The translations under genes were made by a program, and so were the position numbers. From Caprimulgus europaeus (taxonomy: Eukaryota > Chordata > Aves > Caprimulgiformes > Caprimulgidae), in contig OU015530.1 in NCBI GenBank assembly GCA_907165065.1, positions 53,542,465 through 53,606,464 of the forward strand: a stretch of 64,000 bases of DNA, in the 5' to 3' direction. Below are positions 23,950 to 37,337 of this stretch, piece by piece. Position 1 is the stretch's first letter, and every line of letters begins with the position of its first letter. Under the pieces are notes generated by a model that saw only the letters and a list, made by a program, of their open reading frames with translations, was not told the origin of the DNA and searched no databases.

Positions 23950-24533
23950 TGTCGTGGTTTAGCCCCAGTGGGCAGCTCAGCCGCACGCAGCTGCTCACTC
24001 ACACCCCACAGCAGGATGGGGAGGAACTTGGAAGGATAAGAATGAGAAAACTTCTGGGTTGAGATAAAAACAGTTTAATAGATAAAGCAAAAACTGCACA
24101 CACAAGCAAAGCAAAATAAGGAATTAATTCACCACTTCCCCCCAGCAGGCAGCTTTTCAGCCATCCCCAGGAAAGCAGGGCTCCATCACATGTAACAGTG
24201 ACTTGGGAATACACACAGCATAAACCCGAACATCCTCCCTTTCCTCCTTCTTCCCCTACTTTTATCGCTGAGCATAATGTCATATGGTGTGGAATATCCC
24301 TTTGGTGAGTTGGGGTCAACCATTCCAGCTATGCCCCCTCCCAATCTCTAGTGCATCCCCAGCCTGCTCACTGCTGGGACAGCTGGAGAAGTAGAAAAGG
24401 CTTTGATGCTGTTTAAGCACTGCTCATCGATAATTAAAACATCTCTGTGTTAGCAACACGGTCACAAATCCAAAGCACAGCACCACAAGAGTTACCATGA
24501 AGAAAATTAGATCTATCCCAGCCAAAACCTACA
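23950..24533 (-). mobile_element. Solo LTR of an avian endogenous retrovirus
   Basis: The 584-bp element starts TGTCGTGGTTTAGCCCCAG and ends in ACA (plus strand), giving TG...CA termini. Read on the minus strand it has the usual order for a common avian LTR: a 5' end resembling TGT...GGTTT(T)GGCTGGGATAGA, a degenerate TATA box (CGATAAAAG, near 24258-24266), a polyadenylation signal ATTAAA (complement of 24074-24079) about 185 bp downstream, then a U5 ending in CACGACA. The flanks are TCCAG and GCCAG, a possible 5-bp target duplication with one mismatch. No gag, pol or env sequence lies on either side, so it is a solo LTR left by recombination between the two LTRs of a provirus. The exact ERV class (ERVL or ERVK type) is not resolved. 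Confidence 0.88.
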
Positions 24534-27500
24534 GCCAGGCACCGATGATGCTTTCTGTATGCAAATGAGATGTTGTGCATCGAAGTGACTCCCCCCAAAG
24601 CACTGCACAATTCTTAACATAGATGTTCCTTTTTCCAGTGGATTTTCTGGGAACTTACACTGGTGGGAAAAACAGAATAAAACAACGCACAGAGCAGCTA
24701 TGAGTTAGAAAAAACCTGAAAATTAGTTTTTGCTTGATATTCTGCTTCCCCCTCAAAGTTTTCTCCTTTGGCAATAACAGAGCAAAATCAATTATTCCAA
24801 TAGATCTATTGGAAATCAACAGTAAAGCCTAGCGTGTCCACATCATTTCATAATAACAGCACTTAAACAGTCCTTACAGAGGCAGAATCTGTTTCAGACC
24901 AGTGGGATAGATCTGTCTCTGCTCATCACAGAAAGCAAAAAAGCAAATATTTTGCAAGTCAGTATGTGTGTGAGAGGTAGATTTTCAAAAATATTTTTTA
25001 GTTTACCCAAGTAAATGTTTTTCCCAAATAACAAGTCCTCCTAATTGCCAAACTGCTTGCTAATCCTCCTCCCCTGTAAATGTGTTGGCAGAAAATACAA
25101 GTCCATTAAGATTAACATTTAATATTTACAAATCCCTATTTATCTGTAAATGCCCTGCATCTCTTTCTCTGTCACTCTAGCTTCACCTACATGTCTACCT
25201 TCCTGCATACTATGTCGCTGTGGAATATGATTTGGTTTGGGAGAATGTGTTGCTCTGGCTTTTTGCAGAACCTCCACAACAGTTTTTCTTACTTTAAAAG
25301 TGTGGTAAAACACTGCATCCTCTTACTTAAGCTTCTGTTTATTCAAAGGAAATTCAATTAGCTTTAACGTATTTCCAAACCAAATGGAAACCCGGACTGT
25401 GTAACCTGTATAGGTCTCCTTTGAGAACAGTCTTTGTCTTTCCTTTCCACTTGCTACTGAAATGACAGCAAAATCTGCTGGCCAGTCCTTTCCTTTTATC
25501 AGAGGCAAAATTAACTTGTCCATCATGTGTTTTGGATTCCAGTCTAAATCTGGACACTAGGAGTTTTTCTAGCTGATTTTGACCTTGAAATAGGACACGT
25601 GGGTTTAGTTGAGCACACCTGGTTGTAGGGTCTGAGCAGATGAAAGACCTTCAGGAACAAAAGTGTTAACCAAGTCCACCCCCAGCCTCTTTATCCCACC
25701 CAGCAAGTCCACGCTTCTTTTGTCTAAGAGCTCTTTCTGTTCTGGTTTATATTCTAATACAATCCAGCTCAGAGATTTGAAATCCTTTCAGGGTTTTTTT
25801 GAGGGGTGTATTCAGTTTAATGACAAGATGCGGGTGTCTTGACTTCACCCCTTTCTTGGGCTCTCGTCACAAGTACAGATACTCAGTTGAACCTTTTGCA
25901 GACTGCATTTAAAAGACCTATTACAGAGCATCTTGTTATTGGGTAGGCAGGATAGAGTCTGCCATCCAGGTGAAGTGTTTTTTGAATAACATGTTGCTCA
26001 GAAATGGGGTGATCGGCAGCAAAGACTGTGTAGGGTGCAAGGGAGAGGTGGGGTGCATGTCTGCGTATTTCAGTTGGCAATATCCCTGCTGCCTGGGTGC
26101 CCACTTGAAGCTGCAACCCAACACTCTCATCCCCTTTATCCTACCCACTTTTCTGTGCTCTCTGATGGCCCATAATTTATCTGAAATAAAAGATGCTTTT
26201 GTCCTGGAGTTCTTTGTCTCCTCCTCCTCAAATTCCTGCCACAGTTTGGGACTCTGACCCTTTCCGCAGTGGGAGCTGGTGATATGAGAGGTAGAGGACT
26301 GTGACCTTTAAGTGTGAACAAGTCAGAGGAGGAGATAAGTTATAAGAAAGTTCCTGCATGAAATAATACAGTGACAAGGTGTTTTGAGGGACAAAAATCT
26401 GCACATACATAGGTTGTAATTTCAAAGCTGAGGGGAGCCCTGAATTATCTCCAAATAAGAAAGTGATAAATTAAAAAGTGGCTTCAGAACCCAAGGATTT
26501 ATTTTGTTATCCAAGCCCTGTGCTATCCCAGTGTATACAGAGATATACAGGGCTGGAACACTACCAGATTAGAAACAATACTGGCACTGTAATGTTTGAA
26601 TGCCTATGCTATGAAAAAGTGAAAGTATAGCCAGTGAAGAAGAGAGGACAGCATATATATAATCAAAACGATAAGTAGGAGTTTGAATGAATTTGTTTTG
26701 TTGTTGCATTTTACCTACACTAAAAGCAGAGTGTTAGATGGCTCCAAATTTCACTGACACTGAAGACACATGTGGACCTGCACATGACTGTCTCTTGTGA
26801 GCCAGAAGACTCAGATGGTTTGTGGATGACTTGGGATTTGAAACTATATCAGCTCTTCATTTTTTTGGCTATATCCCTTGTCCACACTTCAGAGCCATAT
26901 TCTTCATGCTGGCAACCTGGATCAAAGGAAGGGGTGAATTTTTAAGTTTATATAGACTGAGCTGAGAGTAAAACCAGAGTTACCTTGTGACTACATTTTA
27001 AAAGTCCAGCAAAATGTAACTGTAATTGAAAGAAGAGAGAAAGAAATAGTAACTGGTCACTAATAAGGGGAATGATGACCCCAAGGTTTGGAAGAGATTT
27101 TAGAAGGAATAGACTCAAGCAGTAGATTGGTAAGGATTTTTTAATGACTTCACATCAAGGATGAAGGATAAGGCTTGATTTAATCATAAAATCAAAAGCA
27201 AGGAGATGTTCTTCTTTTAGGTAAGGAATAGGAAACAGAAAATCAGTGTTCAGCTCCTGTCAGCTCCTGCCTTTGGCCAGGTCTCAATGGGTGCTCTAGG
27301 GTAAGTCATAGTGGTTTTGTATTGCAAATGTATTTTACGAATGTCCTCGTTGTGAAATTATCTAGTCACCAACGGAGTTTGAATAGAAGACACCTTAACA
27401 TGGGCTGGCACTGAACTTGGGGTTCTCCCTGCAACTGGAAGAGGTCTTTTTTCTGCACCCATGCCCATAACACAGAGGGAACAGTATCTCCCAGGGCTGC

Positions 27501-28079
27501 ACAGCTAAAGTAATGCTGTCTAAAAAATGCTTAAATAATATTCTGTGTCTGAATCCCTTTGCAGAAAGACTTACAGAGAAAATCTGGAAGAAGAACTAAA
27601 AGCATAGCTGGAGTTACGCTGCTTGCCCATGTGGTGGAGGTCCATTACATGGCTGGGTGAACACCATCAGAGAGGAGCTGCTCAAGCAGGCAGAGATCAC
27701 TCCCAATGCTGTGCCTTGGGCTCACTCCTGATATGTAAAAACTGAGCTGTTATCCTGAGATACTGACAGGAAACTGCTCATTTTTGGCAAATAAATGTTG
27801 TATAACATCCCCATACTGTGCCAAACCAGAGATTTGTCTTGCTCAGTGTCCCAACTTCGTCCATGAGCAAAAGCAGGGTGGGCAGATAGGGACAGTGCCC
27901 TGCAGCACCCCAACCAACTCTCTGTGCTTAGTGATCCTTGGAGGACTTTTCATCCATCATTTCGCACTGTCACTTTTTTAACCCACTTAAAAAACCATAA
28001 TATCTACAGTGTCCTGTGGTCCAAGCTCCAAAGCTGAAGTGCATGGAGGGTGCAGAATATCTCATTTTATTTTTTTCCA
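24534..28079. other. Unique noncoding stretch
   Basis: No gene or mobile element recognised in about 3.5 kb. Open frames are all below 100 codons and overlap on opposite strands. Confidence 0.55.
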
Positions 28080-28385
28080 CTCGCTGCCTGCTGGTTTATT
28101 TGACACCTCCCTAGTCCTTAGACCAGAGGAGTCAGAGTCTCCTTCCCTATTCATTTTTTCCAGGCCAGTCATGATTTTTACCCTTCTATCACATCCTCCT
28201 TCAGTTTATCTGCCCTGCAGGCAGAAGAGTCCCAGTCTATTAAATCTTTCTCCACATGGGAGCTGTTTCATACCTTTGATCCTGCCTGTCACCCTTCTCT
28301 GCACCAACTCAGCAGCATCTTTTGGATAAAGACCCACCCCACATTTATGGAGAAGCACATTGATATCTCTTCCAGTAATACCTAG
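28080..28385 (-). mobile_element. Ancient CR1 LINE relic
   Basis: Segments such as AAGAGTCCCAGTCTATTAAA, a CATGGGAGCTGTTTCATACC-like stretch, CACCCTTCTCTGCACC, and ATTTATGGAGAAGCAC followed by TTGATATCTCTTCC match, in order, the reverse complement of an old CR1 reverse transcriptase region well known from turtles and crocodiles. Divergence is high and no frame is intact. This copy is much older than the CR1 copies at 9, 14.5, 22 and 43 kb. Both ends are fuzzy; similarity may extend to about 28560. Confidence 0.65.
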
Positions 28386-30257
28386 GAATTTGTTTTTTTG
28401 TCCATGACCACCCTTCGAGCTGACATTTTCTTAGTATACCTGTTCTGGCTCCAGTATTTCTTTCCTGAGGAGCGGAAACTATTCCTCCTAAATAGAGGCT
28501 TTTTGTCCACCTTGGTCTGAAATTGTCTGTGTGGTGGTGGCACAAGCCAGATTCCCAGCTCAGCTGGGAAGAGGATTAGAGACTTCAGTGGTAAGTGCAA
28601 AGCTACACACATGGGGGGAAATCGATGTCTCCACGTTTGCTCTGTGTCCAAAAAGCACATAAATCACTGATTAAAACCACTGCTGCTAATGGACATCAGA
28701 GACATGAATGAGAACAAAGCAAATAACTTCATGTAGAACTTTACTCCAGAGCTGGATCTTCGTAGGTGGGAACTAGATCTGATGGGCACTGGTTAGTACC
28801 CCTCTAGCAAAGGACCTGGAACATTTATTGCTATTTTCAGTTGTTTGATGAGGAGGACTTCCAGAAATAGTGCCTAACTCCAGAGTCTCCACACAGTTTC
28901 TCTAGTGCTGCTAGTGTCTGGAATTCAAACAGCTGGGCTCTGCAGACAGCTGTGGTGCCAAGCACATTTCACCACCCTGCAGACTGTGCAGGATTGAAAA
29001 ACATTGGCTTCTTGTAGAAAATACTTTCCCTTCCTGTAGGACACGGGTTACGAGATACCTCCAGGACTGTCAGCAGTTGGTAGCTGGAGCAGCAGCCAGT
29101 CTGATTTCTTCCTTGAGTTTTCACAAGCTCTGGAAGGATTATAAAATGCTTAAGTTATGTGAATAAATCTCTTCCTTATAGGTTGCTTGATCTTAACTGG
29201 GTAGTGAAAACATTGTAAGTTTGTGCTTCTACAGCATGTTTCATGCAAGGATACCAGATGTGCTTTATAAACATTAACTAATTAAGCCATTAAACCACAC
29301 AACACCCCACTGAGTATGTAAGGATTTATAGGGATGTATACAGTAATAAGATTAAGTTTTACACTTAGTAGATTTTTTTTTGATGAATAATGGAAAATAA
29401 ATCCAGAAATTATTTTTCTATATAAATGACATAAACATCTAATAAATCAGGATAATGTCAGCAAATCAGAGACAGGCAGGCTGTGGGTAGGATGTCTTGG
29501 GAGCACAGCAGCAATCACCCTGCCAGGAGGTTGCTCAGCATTTCCCCCATCCTGTACATGGATGGAAAGTAGACACAGCTCATTGTCAATCCCCTCAGCT
29601 TTAAAATAGCCCCTACCCACTGGCACTTCAAAGTGCCTGTGCTTTGAAGAACATGGATGCCCACAATGACAGCCTCTGGCATCTTTCCCATGTCCATCAC
29701 ATGAAACATATCTGGGGCAATATATGTGCTTATAAGCTGATGTTACATATATTCACACATAAATTGCACCTGACAACCTGGAATAGGGGAGAAGGGTGGA
29801 TGAAGAGAAGGGAGGATGGGGCTGACCACTGGCTGCAGAAGGATGAGATGTGCCCCGGGTCTCGGAAGCGGACAAATCCCATGCTTTTTGCAGGATGCCA
29901 CAAGAGCAGTGGTGGAGGGTTTCAACAGCCACCACCATGTCAGCAGACCCAACTCAACAGCTCGCTCGAAGCTTTTGGGTTCTCAGCCACTTCAGTATCA
30001 CCCTGAGGCACGAAAGCTGTTTGGTATCGCGTCTGCCTGTCATCTGGTCTGAATCAGGGTGGCAGGGCTGATGGCCGGGAAACTTTGGAAAGTTTTTCAG
30101 CTGAGAGATAAACAACAGCAAGTGTTCTCAGGACAACACATTCTGGAGCCCCAATCTTATCAGGGCACTTAGGACGCAGTCTGTATACACGTTTCAGGCC
30201 AGACAGCCAGAGCACACAAACAGCTATGAAGATCATGTTGACGGCTGTAGGATTTGC
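28386..30257. other. Unique noncoding stretch
   Basis: No gene recognised. The GC-richer part at 29.7-30.05 kb is open in several frames on both strands (up to 120 codons), which argues for chance. Confidence 0.55.
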
Positions 30258-30719
<462 letters not shown>

Positions 30720-33700
30720 TTTCCATCCTGATATAATAGGGAATGCTCTTCAGGGCTGGCAGTAGGGTGCTGATTAAATCCAGCTTTGCAGAGATTAATG
30801 CAAAGACTCATAGCCCTGAATGTCTTTACAGCTAATACAGGTTCAGCATATTGTCTCATGGGGATGGTGATAAAGAAAACAACCCAGATCATCCATTCAG
30901 ATGTGAGAAGCGAATGTGAAACAGTTTTGGGTCTTGTATTCCTTGTACAGTATTTGGGGAAGAAGCTTGCTCAATTGCTGGTGTGCAGCCTCCCTTCACC
31001 CTGCACTGCCTGGCTGAGGGTAAGCCAGGCTGCCAGTGTGAGTATGGCCATGGGTCTTCTGTTACTCTTTGGCTCAGCTTTGTTAAAGCAAGCTCAATTT
31101 TGCCTGCAATGTATATTATAAACTTAGTCTCAGTCCTTGCTTAGCATTCACAGGTGGTTGTTTATGTAGTTTGCAAAAACTCATCCTACTGCTGTGACTC
31201 TGAGAGCTCAAAAACACAGGAAAAAGAAATAAGTACTTACTAAAAAAAATTTAAAACCCAAGTCTGTTTTCATGGCTTTTGTTTGGGTAAGGTCAGGGAG
31301 TTATAACTGAAATATGTGCATCACAATTTGAGGTGGAAAAATCCATGTGTTTCACACCTACATGTATGGTGTTACCTAAAACACCTCCTCCTCCTCCTTC
31401 CTGTCTCTGCCTGGAGACTTTTCTGCTGCTCAGTTCCTGCCAGCGGATCTCTGTGATCTTCCTCCATCAAAATGATCTCCCCCGCTCAGTTCATTACAGC
31501 CAGAGGACGTGATGGATATGAGCCCACACAACAGCTCCAGCCTTATGTTGAAGTCAGATGTGAACTTCAGGTGAACTCCCACATAAGGTGAGAGAGAGGG
31601 AAGATGATGCCTGATCCCAGACTACTCTTTTGTACCCTCTGTTCTGCAGTTTGGACAGGGTGCTGTCACAACCAGGTCTGTCCCCATCTCCTCTTCTCTG
31701 CAGCTTTAGGATAGAGTTGTGGCCAAGCTCAGGATGAGCAAGGAACATGATGAGCCTTAGACAGGTTGCCAGCAAGAAACCTTAGACATCCAAAGTGGCA
31801 ACAGTATAGTCACAACCTACTTGTTTTGCAAGCAGAAAGGACAAGATTGCAAAGGTAAAAACTACATCTTCCCATTGCTCCTCACACCTTCTTCCCTGCA
31901 TTGTTCCCCCTAAAGAAAAATATAATTTTTGGTACATGTTTGTAATTTTGATGCTGCAAACCCTTTCCCTGATCCTGCTTTGCTGCTTTGGGTAGTCAGG
32001 GTTTGCCAAGCTCTTCTTGGGGCATCTGTGTGATGTGGGAATGGGTCAGCTGCTGAATGAAATCTGAGAGTCAAATAAAGAGACATCAGAGTGAAAACTC
32101 ATTTTAAGGAGGTGTTTATGTTATTCTATTTTGAGTTGGATGTAGGCATGACAGCACAGTCTCTCCAGCAATGCTGTACTGTTTGTGAGTATTAAAGGTG
32201 CTGCTGGGTATACATCTTTGTAACTAGGAAACCAAGCATCAAGCCCCACTGACTTTTATTGGCAGCTCTTGATTTTGCCATGATTTTCTTATGTTTTTCC
32301 TTTATGAGTTATATGAAGGCATTCTAAAATTTCCAGGTCCTTTTATCCTAACCAAAGCAATCACCTTGCCTACCAGCCTTTACAATCAGATTCTGCCAAA
32401 ACGTGCTCTTCAGTACCTGACATAAGGACAGGTATGGGTAGAAAAGGACATAACTCACTTTTCCCTTCACTTGCCTATTCTCTTCACAGTATAACTATAT
32501 AAGCCTAGCCCATAAGCCTATATTGTAATCTTACATAAGTCAGTCTAATCCTGATTTATTTTTAACTTTTCTGTCTGCTACTTTTTCATACTTTTCATCA
32601 TCTACCCTCTCTCTTTCCCTTCCTATTAATTGTTTGAAGAAATCAATACATGCCAGGAAGTCTCCAAGATCACAAGGACTTGCTCTTGCTATGGACAAAG
32701 CCACCTCTGGGAGTCTCATGGTCTACAGCCTCCTTTGCCCGGTGATGGAAGAGTTATGGGATGTTATTGTCAGACCTTTGATGGCTCAAGGGTTCCCAGT
32801 TTCATCATCAGAGAGATGGGTATGCTTTTGCAGTTTGCCCTTCACAGCATTTTCTATTGCTTATTTTTAATCTTTATCACACTAAGGATCTTGCAGCAGG
32901 AGCAGAGAGCTGAGTACCCACACTATGGCTTTTTTTATAAGGTCACTTGATATCTTAATCTCAAGTTTCCAGTATTATCTGGTATGAGAACACACTTAAA
33001 AACATCTATCAAAGACTCATCTGGGGGAAGATTATGTTCACAAAGAGCAAGTGAAGAATATAGCATTCTAAAACTTTTCCTTCTGTTAAAAATTAGTTTA
33101 AACTTTACATAATCTGAAAAAGTGGAATGACAAACTTAATTCAACATTCAATGAAGTTGTTTAAAAAATTTCTTCCTGGGGTATGAGCCGACCTTTTCAC
33201 AAATAACAAAATGCCAGTGGCTTCTGTCAGAGGCACTCTCAAAAATGGCAGTTAGGTGGTTTTATGCCATGTCTCCCCACAGCTCCTGTAGGAGCTGGTT
33301 TTCTCAGGGCCTGACTCTATTTATCCTTACAAAAACCCTGAAGGGGATGGAGATGCATTCCTACTTCATCTGTTGGGAACCGAGACCTAAAAGAATAACT
33401 CTTGAATTTTGAAGTAACTACGGACCAGTTTAGCTGGACAGATAACAAAATGGGTGCATGAGCCCAGACATGGAATACACAGGTGCAGACCCTTGTGTTT
33501 TTGGACAGGAATGTGTGGACAAGATGTACATAGGGTGGCCATGGTGAATTGTCACATGTCAAGCAGTACAGATGTTGAGCCTGTGACTGTATCTGTGGCT
33601 GCTCTAAGAGTGCAATAGGACGGGCAGAGCCAGGATGAAACTCTTAAGCCAAAGGACCTCAGCTGAACTATTGCTCTAGGCTGTCTTTAAGTTAATGGAG

Positions 33701-36700
33701 AGAAATAGGTGCTTCTACAGAGTGACTAGTCTTCTCCTACTATGGCTTTCTATGGGGAATTGCTCTCTGAAATTGTCTGTTTCTATTGACTGCCACTGGA
33801 GCTGAGGGTTTCTATCTCAGACTGAGACATGCACTTTTAGAAACTCAGAGCAGGGAATTGAACTGCCCAGTGCCACCTAACTCCTGCAGCAACCTTTCTG
33901 ATGGCTTTGCATTACCCAGGGCACATCACCCCCATATCTCAAAGCAGCTGGTAAACTTTGAGTGCTCTATTACCTACCTCTATGGCTAAACCAAATTATA
34001 CTGCACAGGGGAGACACCAGCAGGTTCACAAAGGGTTTATCTGCCTTCCACAGGGTTTGCTCCAACAATTAGACCTTGTTGCCTTGCAAGCTGTCAGAGT
34101 TAGAGGGAAAACTCCCCCAAATAAAATATTCTGGGTTTACATTTACAAGAATCTCAGTCATGAATAAACTACAGAAGAAGAGGCTACATTGCAGTGACAT
34201 AATCCATGGGCAGAATAAGAGTGAGCATCCCTGGAGGGGAGCACTCAACTATTCAGCCTTAAAAACAGCAGTTAAGAGAAATGATCCATGTCTGAATTTT
34301 ATAATTCCCTTAAAGCTTAGATTCTCCACAATTTAGTTTCATGAAGACAGTTAAATGCTTTCCAGCAGGAGTCATGATGAGGAGGCAAAAACTTCCAGTT
34401 TACAAACACTGGTGCAAAATTTCATTGTAGAATTAAGTAAAAAAAAAGTCCCAGACTTCATCAGTGGAGTTCAACTCCCCACTCTGTGTCCAACACTGAG
34501 CATTACATGCTGCATTTGCAGAACTTAGTCCACCCCTCTCCCAGTTTAGTAGTCCTGTATATCACAAACACAGTCAAAGCAAGATATGGCCTCACTTAGC
34601 ATGGCTTTACTTTCATAATTGACTCTTCCCTCAATATATAACACCCAGTGATATTTCTTGGGTAGACAGCTGTGTGCACCTACTGCAAGAAGTACCAGCT
34701 CTTGGCTGCCTACATCTGCAAGTGAGATAACTGAATATGAGCTGCTGGGTCAGTCTGTGGCACCCACACCTTGCAGACAGCAGATTGTCCAGGCACTGAG
34801 AACATTTTTGGGGTGGGAAGGGATCATTCTGCCCTACTCATGGGTGGGTAGTGCAGTGCAGCTGGGAGCCAGGGCCACATCCCCAAGGCTGGAGTGGGGA
34901 GGATGGGAAGAGATGCCAGCTCACACAGGAAAAAACCCTCTCTTGGTAATCAGCATCTAGTGAGGCTCCATCAGACAAAATGGCACCGAGAGGTACCATG
35001 CTCCTATCATCTGAGTAGCCAGTAGGAGCTCATAATGCTTGCTCATGCTAATTAAGATTTAAATAATTGTTGCCATAATTATGGATTCTGCAAGAGACAA
35101 TTCTCTTCAAATCTCTTGTGTGGTTGTCCAAATTCTGGACACCCTATCTCATACACAAGTGTTTAAATGGTGCTCTGAAGACAGGATATGGAGAGAGGGA
35201 CCCAAAAAGTTATTGCCTGTATCTACTTTTCTGTTACCAACATGGAAAACTGTTATCATATTCCCAAAGAGCAGCTCCTTTGAGTACATGTGACTGTCCA
35301 AGTAATATCATTCTGTAGTACCTCTTCCCTCCACTATCACCTCTGTTCTCTTGAGAATTGTTTTATTTTTAGTAGGAAAATGGTCATACAGTTTACATGA
35401 GCCAGCCAGAACACCCTCTCTGAAGTGTTGATCCAAATACTAGAATAAGCAACCACTGACCCTGGGAGGAATTACATGAATGGGATGGGAAGTCCTTCAT
35501 CTTCTTTTTTGTATGGGGTAGAAGGTAGGTTTCTAGACAAAGAGAGTCTGATTTCCATCTTACATGCATGCAGTGAATTTTCTCACACTGGGTGTCTAAC
35601 AGCTCCTTCATGTCTGCTCGGCAGGACACTTTTCCTAACTCTGTGACCTTTGATTCTGCTAAATACAACAAATATGGGTCAATGGCTTTTGGAGGGATAA
35701 AACTCCAGAGCAATCCTGTACTGATGCTGAAATAATTCTAGTGCATGAAAAGTGAGAGCAGCTGTAGCTGCTTCCACATCCACAAGCAATGTGGCTTGCT
35801 CGTTGCCAGTGATTCTTAATCCTCTTTGAACTCTTGACTTTACATATCAGATGGTTGCTCCGTGGAGTAATATCTGTGTATTATTACCCATTCACTGTAA
35901 GTATTTTACAAGGTGATACAAAGTTGGGAAATGTATTCTCAGGAGCCACAGGCACAAAGGTTACCATATGTAAATTGTATTTGCACTGGCACCAGTATCT
36001 GGCGTGTTTGTAAAACCAGGAGTGGGGTAGTGAGTGTTAAAATGGGAAAAATTCCTTCTGCATCCTGTGAAAATGTTGGCAGCCCAAAGGCAGAGAGTGC
36101 CCACAGGTTTGGTAATTCAGTATGGGCACTGCTTACTAAACAAGTAATTTCAGTTGCCAAATAAAGGGATAAAACTATTTCAGCCGGCAAAATGGAGTCG
36201 CTCTTAATCTGGGGAGAAGTAAATAGGAGCCTGTAGGTCTGCGTGAGAGCTGTGGACAAAGGAACATGCTCTGTTAGTGCTTGCTCTTTAAATTACCTAT
36301 TTTGCAGTAGTCTGTGCTTTCCTTAAAGCCCTGGCTTTGGGAGTCTAGTGATGAGGTGCTTTAAACATTTTTGGAAGGATTTTTAAAAATCGAGTTTTTT
36401 GTTTTATAGTGGAGAAAAGGCCCATTGTATCGGGGCCTGAAAATACGACCTGTGGATGCTGGAGCTTCTGAAGCAAAAAGAAAAAAAGAGAGAGATTGAA
36501 CTTTTTTTGTATTTTTAAAAACACAATTTCCCTCTCCTATTCTGCTGTTGGAGGAAGGAAGGGAGAAAAAAGGGGTAGCTAGTCACAATTAGGGAGTATT
36601 TTCTGTGCAGGCATAATGTCAGTCACTGAGAATCATCTTAAGGCAGATATGAACCAAGCAGCAAGAAAAATGATTATTTCCTACACTTTATAGTTCATTT

Positions 36701-37260
36701 CTGAACTTTTTAATCCATTCCAGGGCAAGAGACAAAGTTAAATGTGAATTTACTATTCAGATACTGGGGATGTTCATTCAGCTCAACAGAAGTTAAATGT
36801 CAAGAAGCTTCAATAAAGAGGTGCAAAGCCAGAAGCAGTAAAACTGTAATTCATTGACATCATTTTTCACCAACAGTGCCTCCCACCGATGTCCTTGCAG
36901 AGCAGATGAAATACAAACTAGAAGAGATTTATTTCATTAATGGAGCAGATACTAAAAAATTAAGAGATGCTGGAAGTGACAGGGCAAAGGTAACTCGAGG
37001 CTGCCTGACATTGTGATACATCCTAGGGATACTTGTGTTTGTGAAACAAGCAGGTTGGTTTCTGTCGTCATAAGAGCATGTGTCTGTCTTTCTAACCAGA
37101 TAAATGACAGGAAAAAGCATTTATAGATAACATACGTGGAGAAAGGACTCACTTGGAAGCCATAAACATGGGATTCTTGCTAAGGAGTAAGTAAAAAAGA
37201 TTCACTGTGATCTGCCACGGCTATGATTTATGTCTCTGCCAGGGTCTAAATCAGCCTCAC

Positions 37261-37300
37261 ACAGCATCTTCCCTCAAACAGCATCTTCTCTCAAACAGCT
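37261..37300. repeat. 17-bp tandem repeat, 2.35 copies
   Basis: Unit ACAGCATCTTCCCTCAA at 37261-37277 is repeated with one change at 37278-37294 and begins a third copy (ACAGCT). Confidence 0.9.
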
Positions 37301-37318
37301 TTCCTATTATTGCTAGGA

Positions 37319-37337
37319 TTTTTTTTTTTTTTTTTTT
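37319..37337. repeat. Poly-T run of 19
   Basis: Uninterrupted T run 18 bp after the small tandem repeat. It is not attached to a recognisable retroposon. Confidence 0.95.

Noticed and set aside
23950..24533. Possible full provirus around the LTR
   Set aside because: No gag, pol or env text and no second LTR within the window.
35393..35713. 106-codon minus-strand frame with coding-like residue use
   Set aside because: No splice sites at sensible positions and no homology that I recognise. One such frame is expected by chance in 64 kb.
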